DNA from: Acetobacterium woodii
Lineage (GTDB): Bacteria > Bacillota > Clostridia > Eubacteriales > Eubacteriaceae
Length of the DNA stretch: 64,000 nt
Assembly (NCBI GenBank): GCA_016213825.1
Contig: JACQZP010000019.1
Span: forward strand, 62,001 to 126,000
Direction: 5' to 3'
The notes beneath the pieces were generated by a model. The model worked only from the letters and a program-made list of their open reading frames with translations. It was not told the origin of the DNA and searched no databases. Shown piece by piece: positions 30,774 to 40,860 of the stretch. Each line of letters starts with the position of its first letter. Position 1 is the stretch's first letter. Both the position numbers and the translations under genes were made by a program.

Positions 30774-32915
30774 ATGAAAAGAAAATTGTTGGCGGTGTTA
30801 ATAACATTTGCTTTGGTGCTGTCTTTGACAGCTTGCTCAGATGATGGTGGAGGGACCAGCACTCACAAAAACAGTGGCCTGGATACCTCTGTCAAACGGA
30901 GTACAGATATGGTCGTTAGCTCCAGCGGAGCATTGGATATTCAGAGACTTTCACGAACCGAAACGAAAAAAATGGGTGAATCCGGTACCTGGACCATTTT
31001 TGTTTATATGTGCGGTTCTGATCTGGAAAGCGAAAGCGGACTGGCTACCATGGATCTGCAGGAGATGATCGACGCATCCCAATCAGATAAGATCAAATTT
31101 GTTGTTCAGACTGGCGGCGCAAATTCCTGGGACAATGATCTGGTCGACGATTCATTAACTCAGCGATTTGTGATACAAAATCAGACTATGGAACAGGTTG
31201 AAGAAACTAAGGAATCCAATATGGGCAGTGCTCAAACTCTGGCGGATTTCCTTGACTGGGGTGTTGCGGCCTATCCCGCCGAAAAAATGGGACTGGTTTT
31301 TTGGAATCACGGTGGCGGCAGCATTACTGGGGTTTGCTTTGATGAACAAAATGAAAGTGACAGTCTTTCACTCATCGAGATTGAAAATGCTTTAACCTCG
31401 GTTTATCCAAAAATGACAGACTCTTTTGAGTTTATCGGTTTTGATGCCTGCCTGATGGGAACCTTGGAAACAGGCAACATGATCGCTCCCCATGCCCGGT
31501 ATATGTATGCCTCTGAAGAGCTTGAACCTGGTTATGGATGGGATTATAAAGCGATTGGCAATTATATTAGAACAAATCCCATGGCTAGCGGTGCCGATTT
31601 GGGCAGGGTAGTTGTAGACTCCTTCTATGATGCCTGTGCGGCCATTGATAGTCAGAATGAAGCGACATTGTCATGCATTGACCTTTCAAAAATTGACGAA
31701 CTGGTTTACGCATTTAATGATGTGGCCAAGGATATGTATAATGCTACTGCAAATACGGACATTCTTTCGGGCATGATCAAAGGGATTACATCTGCAGAAA
31801 ACTACGGTGGCAACAACAAGTCCGAAGGTTATACCAATATGGTGGATCTTGGCTCTATTCTGAAAAACGTTACCGGCAAAGTGCCCGGTACGGACAAGGC
31901 TTTGGCGGCCCTTAATAATTGTGTTGTTTATATGAAAAACGGTAGTGACAAATCTGAATCTCATGGACTGGCCATTTATTATCCTTTGGCTATTCAGGGA
32001 TCAGAAGAACTGTCCATCTTTAAAGATATCTGTGTCAGCCCTTATTATATGTCCTTTGTCGATAAAATGGCTTATGGCAGCGATACAAATGGTGAGTTTG
32101 CTGGCTACAGTGATGCTGACTGGTTTGGCGAAAATTCCCTATATTGGAACAACAGCTATGCGGAAGTGGAAGGCGCAGATTACTGGTCGAATTTGGATGC
32201 GGAATCCACCGGAGATTACAACTTTAGTGAAGATGAAAGTGCCGTTTCCTTTTCATCACCGCCAGCAATTAATGCCAATGGTATGTACGGATTTACCATT
32301 TCAAGCGATACCCTGGACAATGTCGATGCAGTTTACTGCGATGTGTTTATGGATGCCGGTGATGGCGACACCCTCATTGAATTAGGGTTGGACGATAATA
32401 TCACAGCAGACTGGAATACCGGGAAATTTGAAGATAATTTTAATGGTTACTGGGTTTCTTTGCCGGATGGTCAGCCTCTGGCAACCTATATTGTTGAGCA
32501 GGGCGATAATTACAATATTTATACTTCGCCAGTGATGCTTAATGGAGTCGAAACCAATCTGAGAATCCGATTAGATTTTGCCAGCGACGGTAATTATACC
32601 ATTAAGATTATTGGCGCCTGGGACGGTATTGACGAAGAAACCGGCCAATCTGCAAAAGAAATTACCAAGCTTAAAAAAGGTGATCTGATCACCCCGATGT
32701 ACTATTCTTATAGCATGAAGAATGGTGATGAAGGCGTATATGAAGGAGAAGCTTATACCTTTAATAATGACCCGGTGATTTATGAGGAGCCCCTGGCAGT
32801 GGGTGATTATTACTACTCCTTCCAGATCGATGATATTTTCGGCAGTTCACTCTACACCGATTTTGAAATCTTTTCGGTCGATGCCAACGGTGACATTTTC
32901 TTTAACCAACAATAA
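30774..32915 (+). CDS. Clostripain-family (C11) cysteine peptidase lipoprotein
   Basis: A 713-residue secreted lipoprotein. A signal peptide with lipobox LTAC (C21) is followed by a short acidic linker. The catalytic domain (about 70-430) has FWNHGGGS with H179 and FDACLMGT with C226, the dyad of the clostripain/gingipain-related C11 family. After it come beta-rich regions typical of surface proteins, ending VDANGDIFFN. The C-terminal Ig-like part could bind substrate or wall. C11 enzymes often cleave after Arg or Lys. It is monocistronic with a strong ribosome site (GGAGG). TATAAT at 30632-30637 may be the -10, giving a leader of over 130 nt. The exact target is unknown. Confidence 0.9.
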   Translation: MKRKLLAVLITFALVLSLTACSDDGGGTSTHKNSGLDTSVKRSTDMVVSSSGALDIQRLSRTETKKMGESGTWTIFVYMCGSDLESESGLATMDLQEMIDASQSDKIKFVVQTGGANSWDNDLVDDSLTQRFVIQNQTMEQVEETKESNMGSAQTLADFLDWGVAAYPAEKMGLVFWNHGGGSITGVCFDEQNESDSLSLIEIENALTSVYPKMTDSFEFIGFDACLMGTLETGNMIAPHARYMYASEELEPGYGWDYKAIGNYIRTNPMASGADLGRVVVDSFYDACAAIDSQNEATLSCIDLSKIDELVYAFNDVAKDMYNATANTDILSGMIKGITSAENYGGNNKSEGYTNMVDLGSILKNVTGKVPGTDKALAALNNCVVYMKNGSDKSESHGLAIYYPLAIQGSEELSIFKDICVSPYYMSFVDKMAYGSDTNGEFAGYSDADWFGENSLYWNNSYAEVEGADYWSNLDAESTGDYNFSEDESAVSFSSPPAINANGMYGFTISSDTLDNVDAVYCDVFMDAGDGDTLIELGLDDNITADWNTGKFEDNFNGYWVSLPDGQPLATYIVEQGDNYNIYTSPVMLNGVETNLRIRLDFASDGNYTIKIIGAWDGIDEETGQSAKEITKLKKGDLITPMYYSYSMKNGDEGVYEGEAYTFNNDPVIYEEPLAVGDYYYSFQIDDIFGSSLYTDFEIFSVDANGDIFFNQQ

Positions 32916-32923
32916 TTGAAAAG

Positions 32924-32963
32924 AAACAATCAGTGATTAAAAAATTGTCGCTGATTGTTTTTT
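32924..32963 (+). terminator. Rho-independent terminator of the peptidase gene
   Basis: AAACAATCAG pairs with CTGATTGTTT around an AT-rich loop, followed by TTT. Between it and the flavodoxin gene only AT-rich promoter-like DNA is seen. Confidence 0.75.
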
Positions 32964-33224
32964 CATGCATGGAGTAAGACGATTTTTAAATATTGAGGCC
33001 AGTTTAGTTTTTTAAATTTTTATTAGATCTTTAATAGCTAATTGATCAGATTACTGAATATCAGAAAATAAAGTTCATGATCTTAGCGATTATTTCACAA
33101 ATAACTTGAAAAAAGTGATAAAATGAGGTACCTTAGTGTCAATGGGGGAATAATTAACGACTTTAAGTTCATAGTCTTATGTGCGTTTGACGGGATTATA
33201 TTCTGAGAAAAGGGAGAGAGTGAA

Positions 33225-33692
33225 GTGAAGATTGGGATTATTGTATTTTCTAAAACTAACAATACTTTTTTAGTAGGCGAACGATTGAAAATTGCCCTTG
33301 AAGAAAAAGGGGTAGATGCAGAAATTCAGCGAATTATTCCTGAAAATGACGATCCGGGGGTTAAACCGCCGATTGTATTTATTAATAAACCAGATGTATC
33401 CCCATATGACATGATAATCTTTGGAAGTCCAGTTTGGGCGTTTTCATTGGCCATTGTCATGAAGGAATATCTTGAACAGATTTCATCATTAGAGGGGAAA
33501 ACGGTTTTTAGTTTTGTTACAAAGCAGTTGCCTTCAAAATTAACTGGCGGAACAAAAGCAAACCGGGAAATTAAATCAGCCGTTGTATCAAAAAATGGGA
33601 CGGTTAAAAAATCTTTTATAATCAGTTGGAAAAACAAAAAAAGAGAAAATGAGATTTCAAATTTAGTTGCAGAGATCCTCAAATCTGTATAA
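33225..33692 (+). CDS. Flavodoxin-family protein
   Basis: A 155-residue FMN-binding-fold protein. The phosphate loop is SKTNNT near residues 9-14 (flavodoxins usually have S/TxTGNT), and the IFGSPVWAFSLAIVMKEYLEQ stretch supplies the ring-stacking region. It starts at a GTG with AGGGAGAG upstream. It lacks a cysteine cluster and is longer than a minimal flavodoxin core but typical of the short flavodoxin-like group. It stands alone and ends at a strong bidirectional terminator. It probably carries electrons in place of ferredoxin or acts in iron-limited conditions; that is family inference. Confidence 0.85.
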   Translation: MKIGIIVFSKTNNTFLVGERLKIALEEKGVDAEIQRIIPENDDPGVKPPIVFINKPDVSPYDMIIFGSPVWAFSLAIVMKEYLEQISSLEGKTVFSFVTKQLPSKLTGGTKANREIKSAVVSKNGTVKKSFIISWKNKKRENEISNLVAEILKSV

Positions 33693-33750
33693 TTTCAACT
33701 TGCTTAACGACTGCAATTCAGCGAATTATAGTAAATGAAACTTGTTAATG

Positions 33751-33790
33751 AAAAGGCTCCTGGTGAAATTAAATCGCCAGGAGCCTTTTT
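33751..33790. terminator. Bidirectional terminator
   Basis: AAAAGGCTCCTGG (33751-33763) pairs with CCAGGAGCCTTTTT (33777-33790). It separates the flavodoxin gene from the opposing FAD protein gene. Confidence 0.9.
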
Positions 33791-33815
33791 ATGCACGATT
33801 TGAGGAGTAAAAGTA

Positions 33816-35459
33816 CTAGTTATCAATAAAAACATCCTCATGTTGGTTATTAAATCGGGTATAACGCATCATCAGTTTCTCAGCAGTTTTGACGCCGTCC
33901 ACTGCCGAAGACATGATCCCGCCAGCATAGCCGGCACCTTCTCCCATGGGATAGAGTCCCTGAATATTGGAGCTGTTATTGTCATCGCGATTAATCCGAA
34001 CTGGAGATGAGCTGCGGGTTTCCACCCCGGTCATAATACTATCGTCCATTGCAAAACCTTTAATTTTAGCATCAAAATGAATAAGCGCTTCTTTCATGGT
34101 GGCAACAACGTAATCCGGCAGGCAGTTTTTGAGTTGGGCCAAGACAAGTCCGGGGGTATAGGTCGGCTTTAAACTGCCCCATTGGGTACTTGGTTTGTCA
34201 GCCAGAAAATCACCTACCAGTTGCGCCGGAGCATGGTAATTTTTGCCACCCAACTTAAAGGCCAGCTGCTCCCATTTTCGCTGAAACGCAACCCCAGCCA
34301 AAGGATGATCATCGCCAAAGTCTTCCGGCTGAACGCCAACCAGAAGGGCGGCATTGGCATTTTCGCCATCCCGTTGGTGTTCGCTCATACCATTGGTAAC
34401 AACGCCGTTTTCTTCAGATGCGGCCGCCACGACATAGCCTCCCGGACACATACAGAAGGTGTAAGCTGAACGTCCGCTGGGAGAATGATAGGAAAGCTTG
34501 TAATCAGCTGAACCCAGTCCCTGATTGCCAGCCGAAGGGCCATATTGGGAACGGTCAATGAGCTTTTGGGAATGTTCGATACGTACCCCAATCGAAAATG
34601 GTTTCTGGGTCATGGTGATCCTCCGTTGATGGAGAAGTTCAAAAGTATCCCGGGCGCTATGGCCGATGCCTAGCAGAGCGGTCGAGCAGTCTAATTGTTC
34701 ATGATCATTAATAATCAGACCGGCAAGCTGCCCATCTTCGATGATGAAATCTGTTACCTTTGATTGAAACCGCACCTCACCACCGTTTTCAATAATTTTG
34801 GTTCTGATATTCTTCACGGTTTCACGCAGCAGATCGGTTCCAATATGGGGTTTGCTCATATACAGTATTTCTTCGGGAGCTCCAGCAGCAATAAAGGATT
34901 CCAAAATACTTCGACATCGGGGGTCATTGATGAGGGTTGTCAATTTACCGTCGGAAAAGGTTCCAGCGCCACCTTCACCAAACTGAACATTACTTTCAAT
35001 ATCCAGTTTTCCGGTTTTCCAGAAGGCGTCGATTTTGGCCGCCCGGGTATCTACATCATCGCCTCTTTCAAGAATAATCGGGGCATACCCATTTTGGGCT
35101 AGCATCAGTCCCGCAAATAGACCGGCTGGTCCCATGCCGATGATCACGGGTCGATGATTTAAGATTTCGTTTCCTGGTACAACATTTTGATAGGACATAT
35201 CAGGGCTGGCTGTGATCCCGGTTTTTCCACATTTTTTTAAAATGGCCAATTCATTTTTAACGGATGCATCAACGGTATAAACGTAGACAATGGCATCTTT
35301 TTTTCTGGCATCAATGGATTTTTTAAATATGCGAAAAGCAATCAGTTCATTGCCATTAATTTTAAGTTTAGAAAGGATGGCGTTTTGTAATGCTTGTTTT
35401 TCAGCATTGCTATCTGCCGCCTTATCAATTCTAAGTTTTAGGTTGGGCACTCGAATCAT
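33816..35459 (-). CDS. FAD-dependent oxidoreductase of the COG2509 type
   Basis: A 547-residue protein with an N-terminal extra domain (about 1-95) followed by an FAD Rossmann motif (VIIGMGPAGLFAGLMLAQNGYAPIILERG). Later motifs include the GRSAYTFCMCPGGYVVAAASEENGVVTNGMS stretch and C-terminal GLYPMGEGAGYAGGIMSSAVDG. This is the widespread uncharacterised FAD-dependent dehydrogenase family of Firmicutes. The N-terminal basic domain may bind RNA or a partner. The ATG has GGAGG upstream. The gene is monocistronic. Substrate unknown; related proteins include tRNA-modifying and geranylgeranyl-reductase-like enzymes. Confidence 0.85.
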   Translation of the reverse strand: MIRVPNLKLRIDKAADSNAEKQALQNAILSKLKINGNELIAFRIFKKSIDARKKDAIVYVYTVDASVKNELAILKKCGKTGITASPDMSYQNVVPGNEILNHRPVIIGMGPAGLFAGLMLAQNGYAPIILERGDDVDTRAAKIDAFWKTGKLDIESNVQFGEGGAGTFSDGKLTTLINDPRCRSILESFIAAGAPEEILYMSKPHIGTDLLRETVKNIRTKIIENGGEVRFQSKVTDFIIEDGQLAGLIINDHEQLDCSTALLGIGHSARDTFELLHQRRITMTQKPFSIGVRIEHSQKLIDRSQYGPSAGNQGLGSADYKLSYHSPSGRSAYTFCMCPGGYVVAAASEENGVVTNGMSEHQRDGENANAALLVGVQPEDFGDDHPLAGVAFQRKWEQLAFKLGGKNYHAPAQLVGDFLADKPSTQWGSLKPTYTPGLVLAQLKNCLPDYVVATMKEALIHFDAKIKGFAMDDSIMTGVETRSSSPVRINRDDNNSSNIQGLYPMGEGAGYAGGIMSSAVDGVKTAEKLMMRYTRFNNQHEDVFIDN

Positions 35460-35881
35460 GCAAGCCTCCTGCAGTTGGTTTATTTAAAGTTAGACATAGA
35501 AAAACAATTATTTCTTCATCTATTACGGAGATAATTATAACATGGCTTTTAATAAAAGAATAAGAAAAAGCAGAATAAAAAAATAAAGTTATGATCAATT
35601 GTGTCTAGCAAAATTGACTAATTTTTGAAACAGAACAGTAAAAGAAAATGAGTTTTACACAAATTCAAACCTTTTTTTGGTAAAAAAAGGTTTGAATAAT
35701 TGGCGGTTTACAATAACGTAAATGATTGTTAAAATAAGAATAATAACATAATATTGAAATATTATCAGATTTTATAAAGTTAAAAATAAGGACAGAAGTA
35801 TTCAATCAAAAAGACGTAATCGTTTCTGTTCGATTTAGGTGGGAAATGACGGTTGGCTATTAAAATTTAATGGGGGGAGTA
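35460..35881. other. Divergent spacer between the FAD protein and GGDEF genes
   Basis: AT-rich and without open frames of note. It holds the perfect inverted repeat at 35663-35697 and must contain promoters for both flanking genes, though no consensus box stands out. Confidence 0.5.
35663..35697. repeat. Perfect 16-bp inverted repeat with 3-nt loop
   Basis: ATTCAAACC followed by seven T (35663-35678) pairs exactly with seven A followed by GGTTTGAAT (35682-35697) around GGT. It lies upstream of both divergent genes, so it is not an ordinary 3' terminator. It could be a protein-binding dyad or an RNA hairpin in a 5' leader. Confidence 0.8.
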
Positions 35882-37879
35882 ATGACTTCATATATGGATA
35901 AAACAGCCTCAAGGAGTGAAAACACAAACAACTCAGAATGTTTACCATGTTATTCCGCTCTGGAGAAGGAAAAGAAACTGGTTACTATTTCTCAGTTGTC
36001 AAAAGAATTTATTGAAAATTCTGGTAAAATCATTGATTATCAAAAAATTACTAATGATGCAAGGCTTTTGTCAGAAGCTAAATATATCGGATTTAATTTG
36101 TTTGAAGAAAATGGCGAAGACTTTACGACTGTTGCCATGTCAGGATTACCAAAACACATTCAAATAGCAAGTGAGCTGATGGGCTTCAATCTCATTGGAA
36201 AAAAATGGAGTCGAGATGAGGAACGAATCAAAAAAATCAGGGATCAGAACATTACCTATTTCGATTCGTTAGGGGACTTAAGTGGTGCGGTTATATTTCC
36301 AGGTGTCATTAAGACCTTGGAGCGGGTGTTTAAAATTGGACAGGTTGTTGTTGTCAAAATTATGAAAGATGGCAAGCAACTTGGCGATTTTACCATGATT
36401 ATGGAACAAGGGGTGGAATTTATCTATCCTGATATTCTTGAGATTTATGCTTCCATGGTTGGGTTGTATATAGAAAAAAGAAAATCTGAAGGTCAATATC
36501 AAAAACTCTTTCAAGAAATGCTTGATGGATTCGCTTTATATGAAATAATTTATGATGAACTTGATCGACCCAGTGATTACCGTTATTTAGGTATCAATCC
36601 GGCTTTTGAAAAGATGATGAGCATTCCGACAGCGGGAATTATTGGAAAAACGCTACTTGAAATTCAGACAGACATTGAAGAAATTATAATTGACTCTTTC
36701 AACAAGGTTGCTCTTAGTGGCGAATCTCAATTTAGTGAGGTGTATGTGACCTGTTTAAATAAACATTTTGAAGTTAGTATTTATCAGCCTAGACAGCATA
36801 AAGTTGCCGCTATGTTCAGGGACGTTACTGATCGTCGAAAGAAAGAAGCAGAGTTTATTTATTTAAGCTATCATGACTATCTCACCGGACTTTATAACAG
36901 ACGTTATTTTGATGAAGCGATGGAACGGCTCAACACCTCAGAGAATATGCCACTTATCATTATGTTGGGTGACGTGAATGGTCTTAAGCAGATTAACGAT
37001 GTGTTTGGTTATTTAGAAGGTGATCGGCTTATAAAAAAAGCTGCAGACGTTCTAAAAATGGCGTGTTCCTCAGATCATATCGTGGCAAGAATCGGTGGCG
37101 ATGAATTTGGGATTATTATGACGCGTACGGATGCAGTTCGTGCTCAGACAGTTCTGGATGAGATTAAGCACTTGGAAAGTCTGGCTCGATTTAAAGTAAG
37201 TAATCTTTATATGTCTTTTGGGTATGGCGTGAGTCAGGATGATCAGGATATGAGCCAGAAGATTTTCACTCGAGCTGAGAATGCGATGTATCGCGTTAAA
37301 ATATATGAACGCTCAAGCTCAAGAAGCCAATCCATTCATATTATTATGAACACCTTGTTTGAAAAAAGTGAACGTGAAATGATGCATTCAAAACGGGTTG
37401 GCGAGATTGCTGCAAGGATTGCATTAACGATGAAATATGATGACGATTTTGTGAATCAAATCAAGACAGCTGGTTTTTTACATGATATTGGAAAAATAGG
37501 AATTGCTGAAGAAATATTGAATAAGGCTGGACGTCTAGAGAATTCTGAGTGGGAAGAAATTGGAAAACACCCTGAAAAAGGATGGCGTATACTGGGCCAT
37601 TCGGAGGAGTATTTTGAATTGGCGGATATCATTCTTCATCATCACGAGTGGTGGGATGGTTCAGGTTATCCTCACAAAATAGGTGGATTGGCAATTCCTG
37701 TTCAGGCCCGGATCATAGCTGTTGCCGATGCATTTGATGCGATGACTGAGCCGCGTACCTATAAGCAGACAATGAGTAAAACTGAAGCGGTAGTGGAGCT
37801 TAAAAAGTGTGCTGGAACTCAGTTTGACCCTGATGTTGTCACGGCGTTTGAGAAATGTGTCAGCTTAGTGTTGGTTTAG
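35882..37879 (+). CDS. PAS-GGDEF-HD-GYP cyclic-di-GMP enzyme
   Basis: A 665-residue cytoplasmic signalling protein. An N-terminal GAF-like region (about 15-200) is followed by a PAS domain (FQEMLDGFALYEIIYDEL... DVTDRRKKEAE). A diguanylate cyclase domain has GGDEF at residues 405-409 and the entry motif HDYLTGLYNRRYF. An HD-GYP phosphodiesterase domain (H534 in HDIGKIGI, HHHEWWDGSGYPHK) follows. It can thus both make and degrade c-di-GMP, or use one domain as sensor. The start at 35882 was preferred because GGGGGG lies 4 bp upstream; ATG at 35870 is the alternative. Its GGDEF and HD-GYP parts are close to those of the protein at 50149. Confidence 0.93.
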   Translation: MTSYMDKTASRSENTNNSECLPCYSALEKEKKLVTISQLSKEFIENSGKIIDYQKITNDARLLSEAKYIGFNLFEENGEDFTTVAMSGLPKHIQIASELMGFNLIGKKWSRDEERIKKIRDQNITYFDSLGDLSGAVIFPGVIKTLERVFKIGQVVVVKIMKDGKQLGDFTMIMEQGVEFIYPDILEIYASMVGLYIEKRKSEGQYQKLFQEMLDGFALYEIIYDELDRPSDYRYLGINPAFEKMMSIPTAGIIGKTLLEIQTDIEEIIIDSFNKVALSGESQFSEVYVTCLNKHFEVSIYQPRQHKVAAMFRDVTDRRKKEAEFIYLSYHDYLTGLYNRRYFDEAMERLNTSENMPLIIMLGDVNGLKQINDVFGYLEGDRLIKKAADVLKMACSSDHIVARIGGDEFGIIMTRTDAVRAQTVLDEIKHLESLARFKVSNLYMSFGYGVSQDDQDMSQKIFTRAENAMYRVKIYERSSSRSQSIHIIMNTLFEKSEREMMHSKRVGEIAARIALTMKYDDDFVNQIKTAGFLHDIGKIGIAEEILNKAGRLENSEWEEIGKHPEKGWRILGHSEEYFELADIILHHHEWWDGSGYPHKIGGLAIPVQARIIAVADAFDAMTEPRTYKQTMSKTEAVVELKKCAGTQFDPDVVTAFEKCVSLVLV

Positions 37880-37980
37880 TTCAATCGGTAGTGGGATACG
37901 CTTGAAAAGATATGCCAATACGCTTGTTTGAGAACAGGTAGTAAAAATCGAATAAAATTGAAGTCTGGGTCAGTTTTGTA

Positions 37981-38020
37981 GAAAAAGAAAACCATTATAG
38001 AGGGGTTTTCTTTTTCTTTT
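37981..38020 (+). terminator. Rho-independent terminator
   Basis: GAAAAAGAAAACC (37981-37993) pairs with GGTTTTCTTTTTC (38004-38016), followed by a T-rich tract; ends the GGDEF/HD-GYP gene. Confidence 0.85.
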
Positions 38021-38075
38021 TTTGAAAAATTTTCATAAGCTTCACAAAAAAAACTTAAGAAGTTCACATAAAAAG

Positions 38076-38131
38076 TTGACAATTAATTGCAAAGAGGTAT
38101 AATTTTAAATATGGGAGTAAGTATTCACTCC
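38076..38131 (+). promoter_or_regulatory. Chemosensory-operon promoter with TetR-type operator
   Basis: TTGACA (38076-38081) and TATAAT (38098-38103) with a 16-bp spacer form an excellent sigma-A promoter. GGAGTAAGTATTCACTCC at 38114-38131 is an imperfect palindrome just after the start site and 14 bp before the tetR ATG, a likely autoregulatory operator for the whole chemosensory operon. Confidence 0.82.
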
Positions 38132-38145
38132 GGTAGGAGGACGCC

Positions 38146-38736
38146 ATGAAAAAGTCTTTAATAAAAAGGCGGGAAAGTATTATCGTTTCAACGATTGAAA
38201 CCTTAAATGCAGTCGGCCTTCAAAATCTATCCACTAAGCTGATAGCAAAGCGGGAAGGGGTATCGGAAGGGACGTTATTTCGGCATTTTAAAAACAAGAC
38301 TGAAATTATGTTGGCAGTGGTTGACCATTTCAGCCAGTATGATGATGCTATTATTGAAACCTGCAGACGAAAAAATCTTTCGCCGCTGGAAGCAATCCGA
38401 TATTTTTATAACGCTTATGCTGAATATTATCAAAACTATCCGGAAATAACCGTGGTAGTTCAGGCCTATGACAGCTTGATGTGTGATGCAGAACTAGTCG
38501 AAAAAACAAAAGCGATTATTTATAAACGGTCTGATTTTATTGTGAACATGATAAAAGAAGCACAAGCGAATAAAATCATTCGATCAGATCTAGATGCACA
38601 GATAATTGAGAATATTCTCTCTGGTGGCAGCAAGGAAATTTGTTTGAAGTGGCGAATGCAAAAATTTGATTTTTCAATAAAAGAAAAAACATCAGAAATG
38701 GTTGATGTAATTTTGAATGGATTTTTAAAAAAATAG
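38146..38736 (+). CDS. TetR-family regulator heading the chemosensory operon
   Basis: A 196-residue repressor. The helix-turn-helix region reads IVSTIETLNAVGLQNLSTKLIAKREGVSEGTLFRHFKNKTEIMLAV, a clear TetR pattern. The ligand domain is divergent. The gene is 17 bp upstream of cheA and preceded by a palindrome and a strong promoter, so it probably controls itself and the chemosensory genes in response to a small molecule. A TetR regulator as first gene of a che operon is unusual. GGAGG precedes the ATG. Confidence 0.92.
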   Translation: MKKSLIKRRESIIVSTIETLNAVGLQNLSTKLIAKREGVSEGTLFRHFKNKTEIMLAVVDHFSQYDDAIIETCRRKNLSPLEAIRYFYNAYAEYYQNYPEITVVVQAYDSLMCDAELVEKTKAIIYKRSDFIVNMIKEAQANKIIRSDLDAQIIENILSGGSKEICLKWRMQKFDFSIKEKTSEMVDVILNGFLKK

Positions 38737-38753
38737 TTTAAGGAGGGATACGA

Positions 38754-40832
38754 TTGACAACGCAATATCTAAACGATCCCATGCAGGAAGTTTTTATTTT
38801 TGAGACTTCCCAGCAATTGGAACAAATGGAACAGTCGGTGATTAAGACCGAAGCTTTGGGATCTTATCCCAGTGAAACCATCAACGAAATATTCAGGATC
38901 ATGCACACCATTAAAAGTTCGGCTGCCATGATGCTAATCAATAACATGTCCGTGCTGGCTCATACTACTGAAGACATGTTTTACTTTATCCGGGAAGAGA
39001 ATCCCCAGGATATTGATGTATCGGCTCTTTCAGACCTGGTGTTTGAAGGGATCGATTTTATGAAACTGGAGCTGGAAAAAATAAAAAATGGGGATGTCGC
39101 AGATGGTGACCCCGAACCGCTCAAAGAAAAAATCACAGAGCATTTGGTGATTTTAAAAGAAAAAAATAATCTGACCCATTCACAAATTGTCAACAATGAG
39201 CCGGTAAAAGAAAAATACTACATCAGCTCCAATAAAGCAGCAAAAGCCAGTGAACCCAAAACATACAAAGCAGTGCTACAGTTTGAAGAAAACTGTGGGA
39301 TGGAAAACATTCGGGCTTTCACAGTAGTCCATAATCTAAAGGAGATCACTGAATCGTTTAAAAGTTTTCCGGAGGACGTCATCAATGATCCGGATTGTGT
39401 TGAAATTATTAAGAGAGATGGTTTTGTTCTACATATTAAAACCCCGGAACCTAAGGAAAAATTGGAATTATTTTTTTCCACCATGGTCTTTATCGACACC
39501 ATCGAAATTATTGAACTGGATAAATCCCAGGAAATAAAGGAGGAAATCAGCATCCTTCTTTCAGACGATACGATCATCGTTCCGCAACTAAAAGAACCCA
39601 TAAAAGAACGCGGTTCTAATAAAGAAGTTGTAGTGTCCAATGGCAGTCAGAGTCCGAGTATGATCTCAGTCAGCGTTGAAAAGCTGGACAAACTCATGAA
39701 TCTGGTGGGGGAAATGGTGATTTCAGAAGCTATGGTTACTCAGAATCCCGATTTAAAAGGACTGGTTCTGGATAATTTCAGCAAGTCAGCCCGACAGCTT
39801 AGAAAGATCACCAACGAACTTCAGGATATGGTGATGTCCATCCGCATGGTGCCCTTGGGACCCACCTTCTTTAAGATGAATCGGATCGTCAGAGATATCA
39901 GTAAAAAACTGGATAAAGAAATCAACTTGAAGATATTAGGCGAAGAAACCGAAGTCGACAAGAATATCATCGAACAAATCGGAGATCCACTGATGCATAT
40001 TGTCAGAAATTCAGCAGATCATGGAATTGAAACAGCGGAAACACGAGTTCTTCAGGGAAAATCAAGAGCTGGAACGATCACCCTGGAAGCTAAAAACGCT
40101 GGCGGCGAGGTGCTGATCATCATCAAAGATGATGGCAAGGGATTGAGCAAAGAAGGTATTCTCAAAAAAGCTCTGGAAAACGGCTTGATTGGCGAAGAAG
40201 CCGAAAACATGACCGACACTGAAATATTTAATATGATCTTCCTGCCGGGATTTTCCACCAAAGAAGCTGTTACTGAGTTTTCAGGTCGAGGGGTTGGTAT
40301 GGACGTGGTAGCCAAAAACATTGAGGCAGTCGGAGGGAATATCCTGGTCGAAAGTGTGGAAGGTCAAGGAACTACCATCACCCTCAAGATTCCGCTCACC
40401 TTGGCAATTATTGAAGGGATGAATATCCGGGTGGGTCAATCCTGTTACACCTTGCCAATTATGTCGATCAAAGAATCGTTTATTCCTAAGGCTGTAGAGG
40501 TGTTCAGGGATACCGATGAAAATGAAATGATTATGATTCGGGGTCAGTGTTATCCGATCATGCGCCTCAAAGAACGCTATAAGGTCAAAACGGGAGCGAC
40601 TCAGATTGAAGATGGCATCCTGATTATGTTAGAAGGAGAAAATAAAACGGTTTGCTTGTTTGCAGATGAATTGTTGGGAGAACAGCAGGTAGTTGTTAAA
40701 ACTCTCCCCAAATACATTCGCCAGATGAAAAATATAGATGGTCTGGCTGGATGCACCCTGCTGGGAGATGGAAATATAAGTCTGATTCTGGATGTGAATG
40801 GATTGATCAGCAAAGCTCGACTAAGGAATTAG
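38754..40832 (+). CDS. cheA: Chemotaxis-type histidine kinase CheA
   Basis: A 692-residue multidomain kinase. The HPt domain has the phosphorylated histidine H51 (RIMHTIKSSAAMM). A linker with a P2-like domain, a dimerisation helix pair (SVEKLDKLMNLVGEMVISEAM), the ATPase domain (HIVRNSADHGIE, GDGKGLS-like DDGKGL, GRGVGMDVV) and a C-terminal CheW-like domain follow. All kinase motifs are intact. Translation begins at TTG preceded by AAGGAGGG. It is followed by cheW, an MCP, cheB and cheD in one operon. The phosphate acceptors nearby are CheB and the response regulator at 47918. Confidence 0.96.
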   Translation: MTTQYLNDPMQEVFIFETSQQLEQMEQSVIKTEALGSYPSETINEIFRIMHTIKSSAAMMLINNMSVLAHTTEDMFYFIREENPQDIDVSALSDLVFEGIDFMKLELEKIKNGDVADGDPEPLKEKITEHLVILKEKNNLTHSQIVNNEPVKEKYYISSNKAAKASEPKTYKAVLQFEENCGMENIRAFTVVHNLKEITESFKSFPEDVINDPDCVEIIKRDGFVLHIKTPEPKEKLELFFSTMVFIDTIEIIELDKSQEIKEEISILLSDDTIIVPQLKEPIKERGSNKEVVVSNGSQSPSMISVSVEKLDKLMNLVGEMVISEAMVTQNPDLKGLVLDNFSKSARQLRKITNELQDMVMSIRMVPLGPTFFKMNRIVRDISKKLDKEINLKILGEETEVDKNIIEQIGDPLMHIVRNSADHGIETAETRVLQGKSRAGTITLEAKNAGGEVLIIIKDDGKGLSKEGILKKALENGLIGEEAENMTDTEIFNMIFLPGFSTKEAVTEFSGRGVGMDVVAKNIEAVGGNILVESVEGQGTTITLKIPLTLAIIEGMNIRVGQSCYTLPIMSIKESFIPKAVEVFRDTDENEMIMIRGQCYPIMRLKERYKVKTGATQIEDGILIMLEGENKTVCLFADELLGEQQVVVKTLPKYIRQMKNIDGLAGCTLLGDGNISLILDVNGLISKARLRN

Positions 40833-40860
40833 TAACCGTACAAACAAAGGAGGCGGAAAA

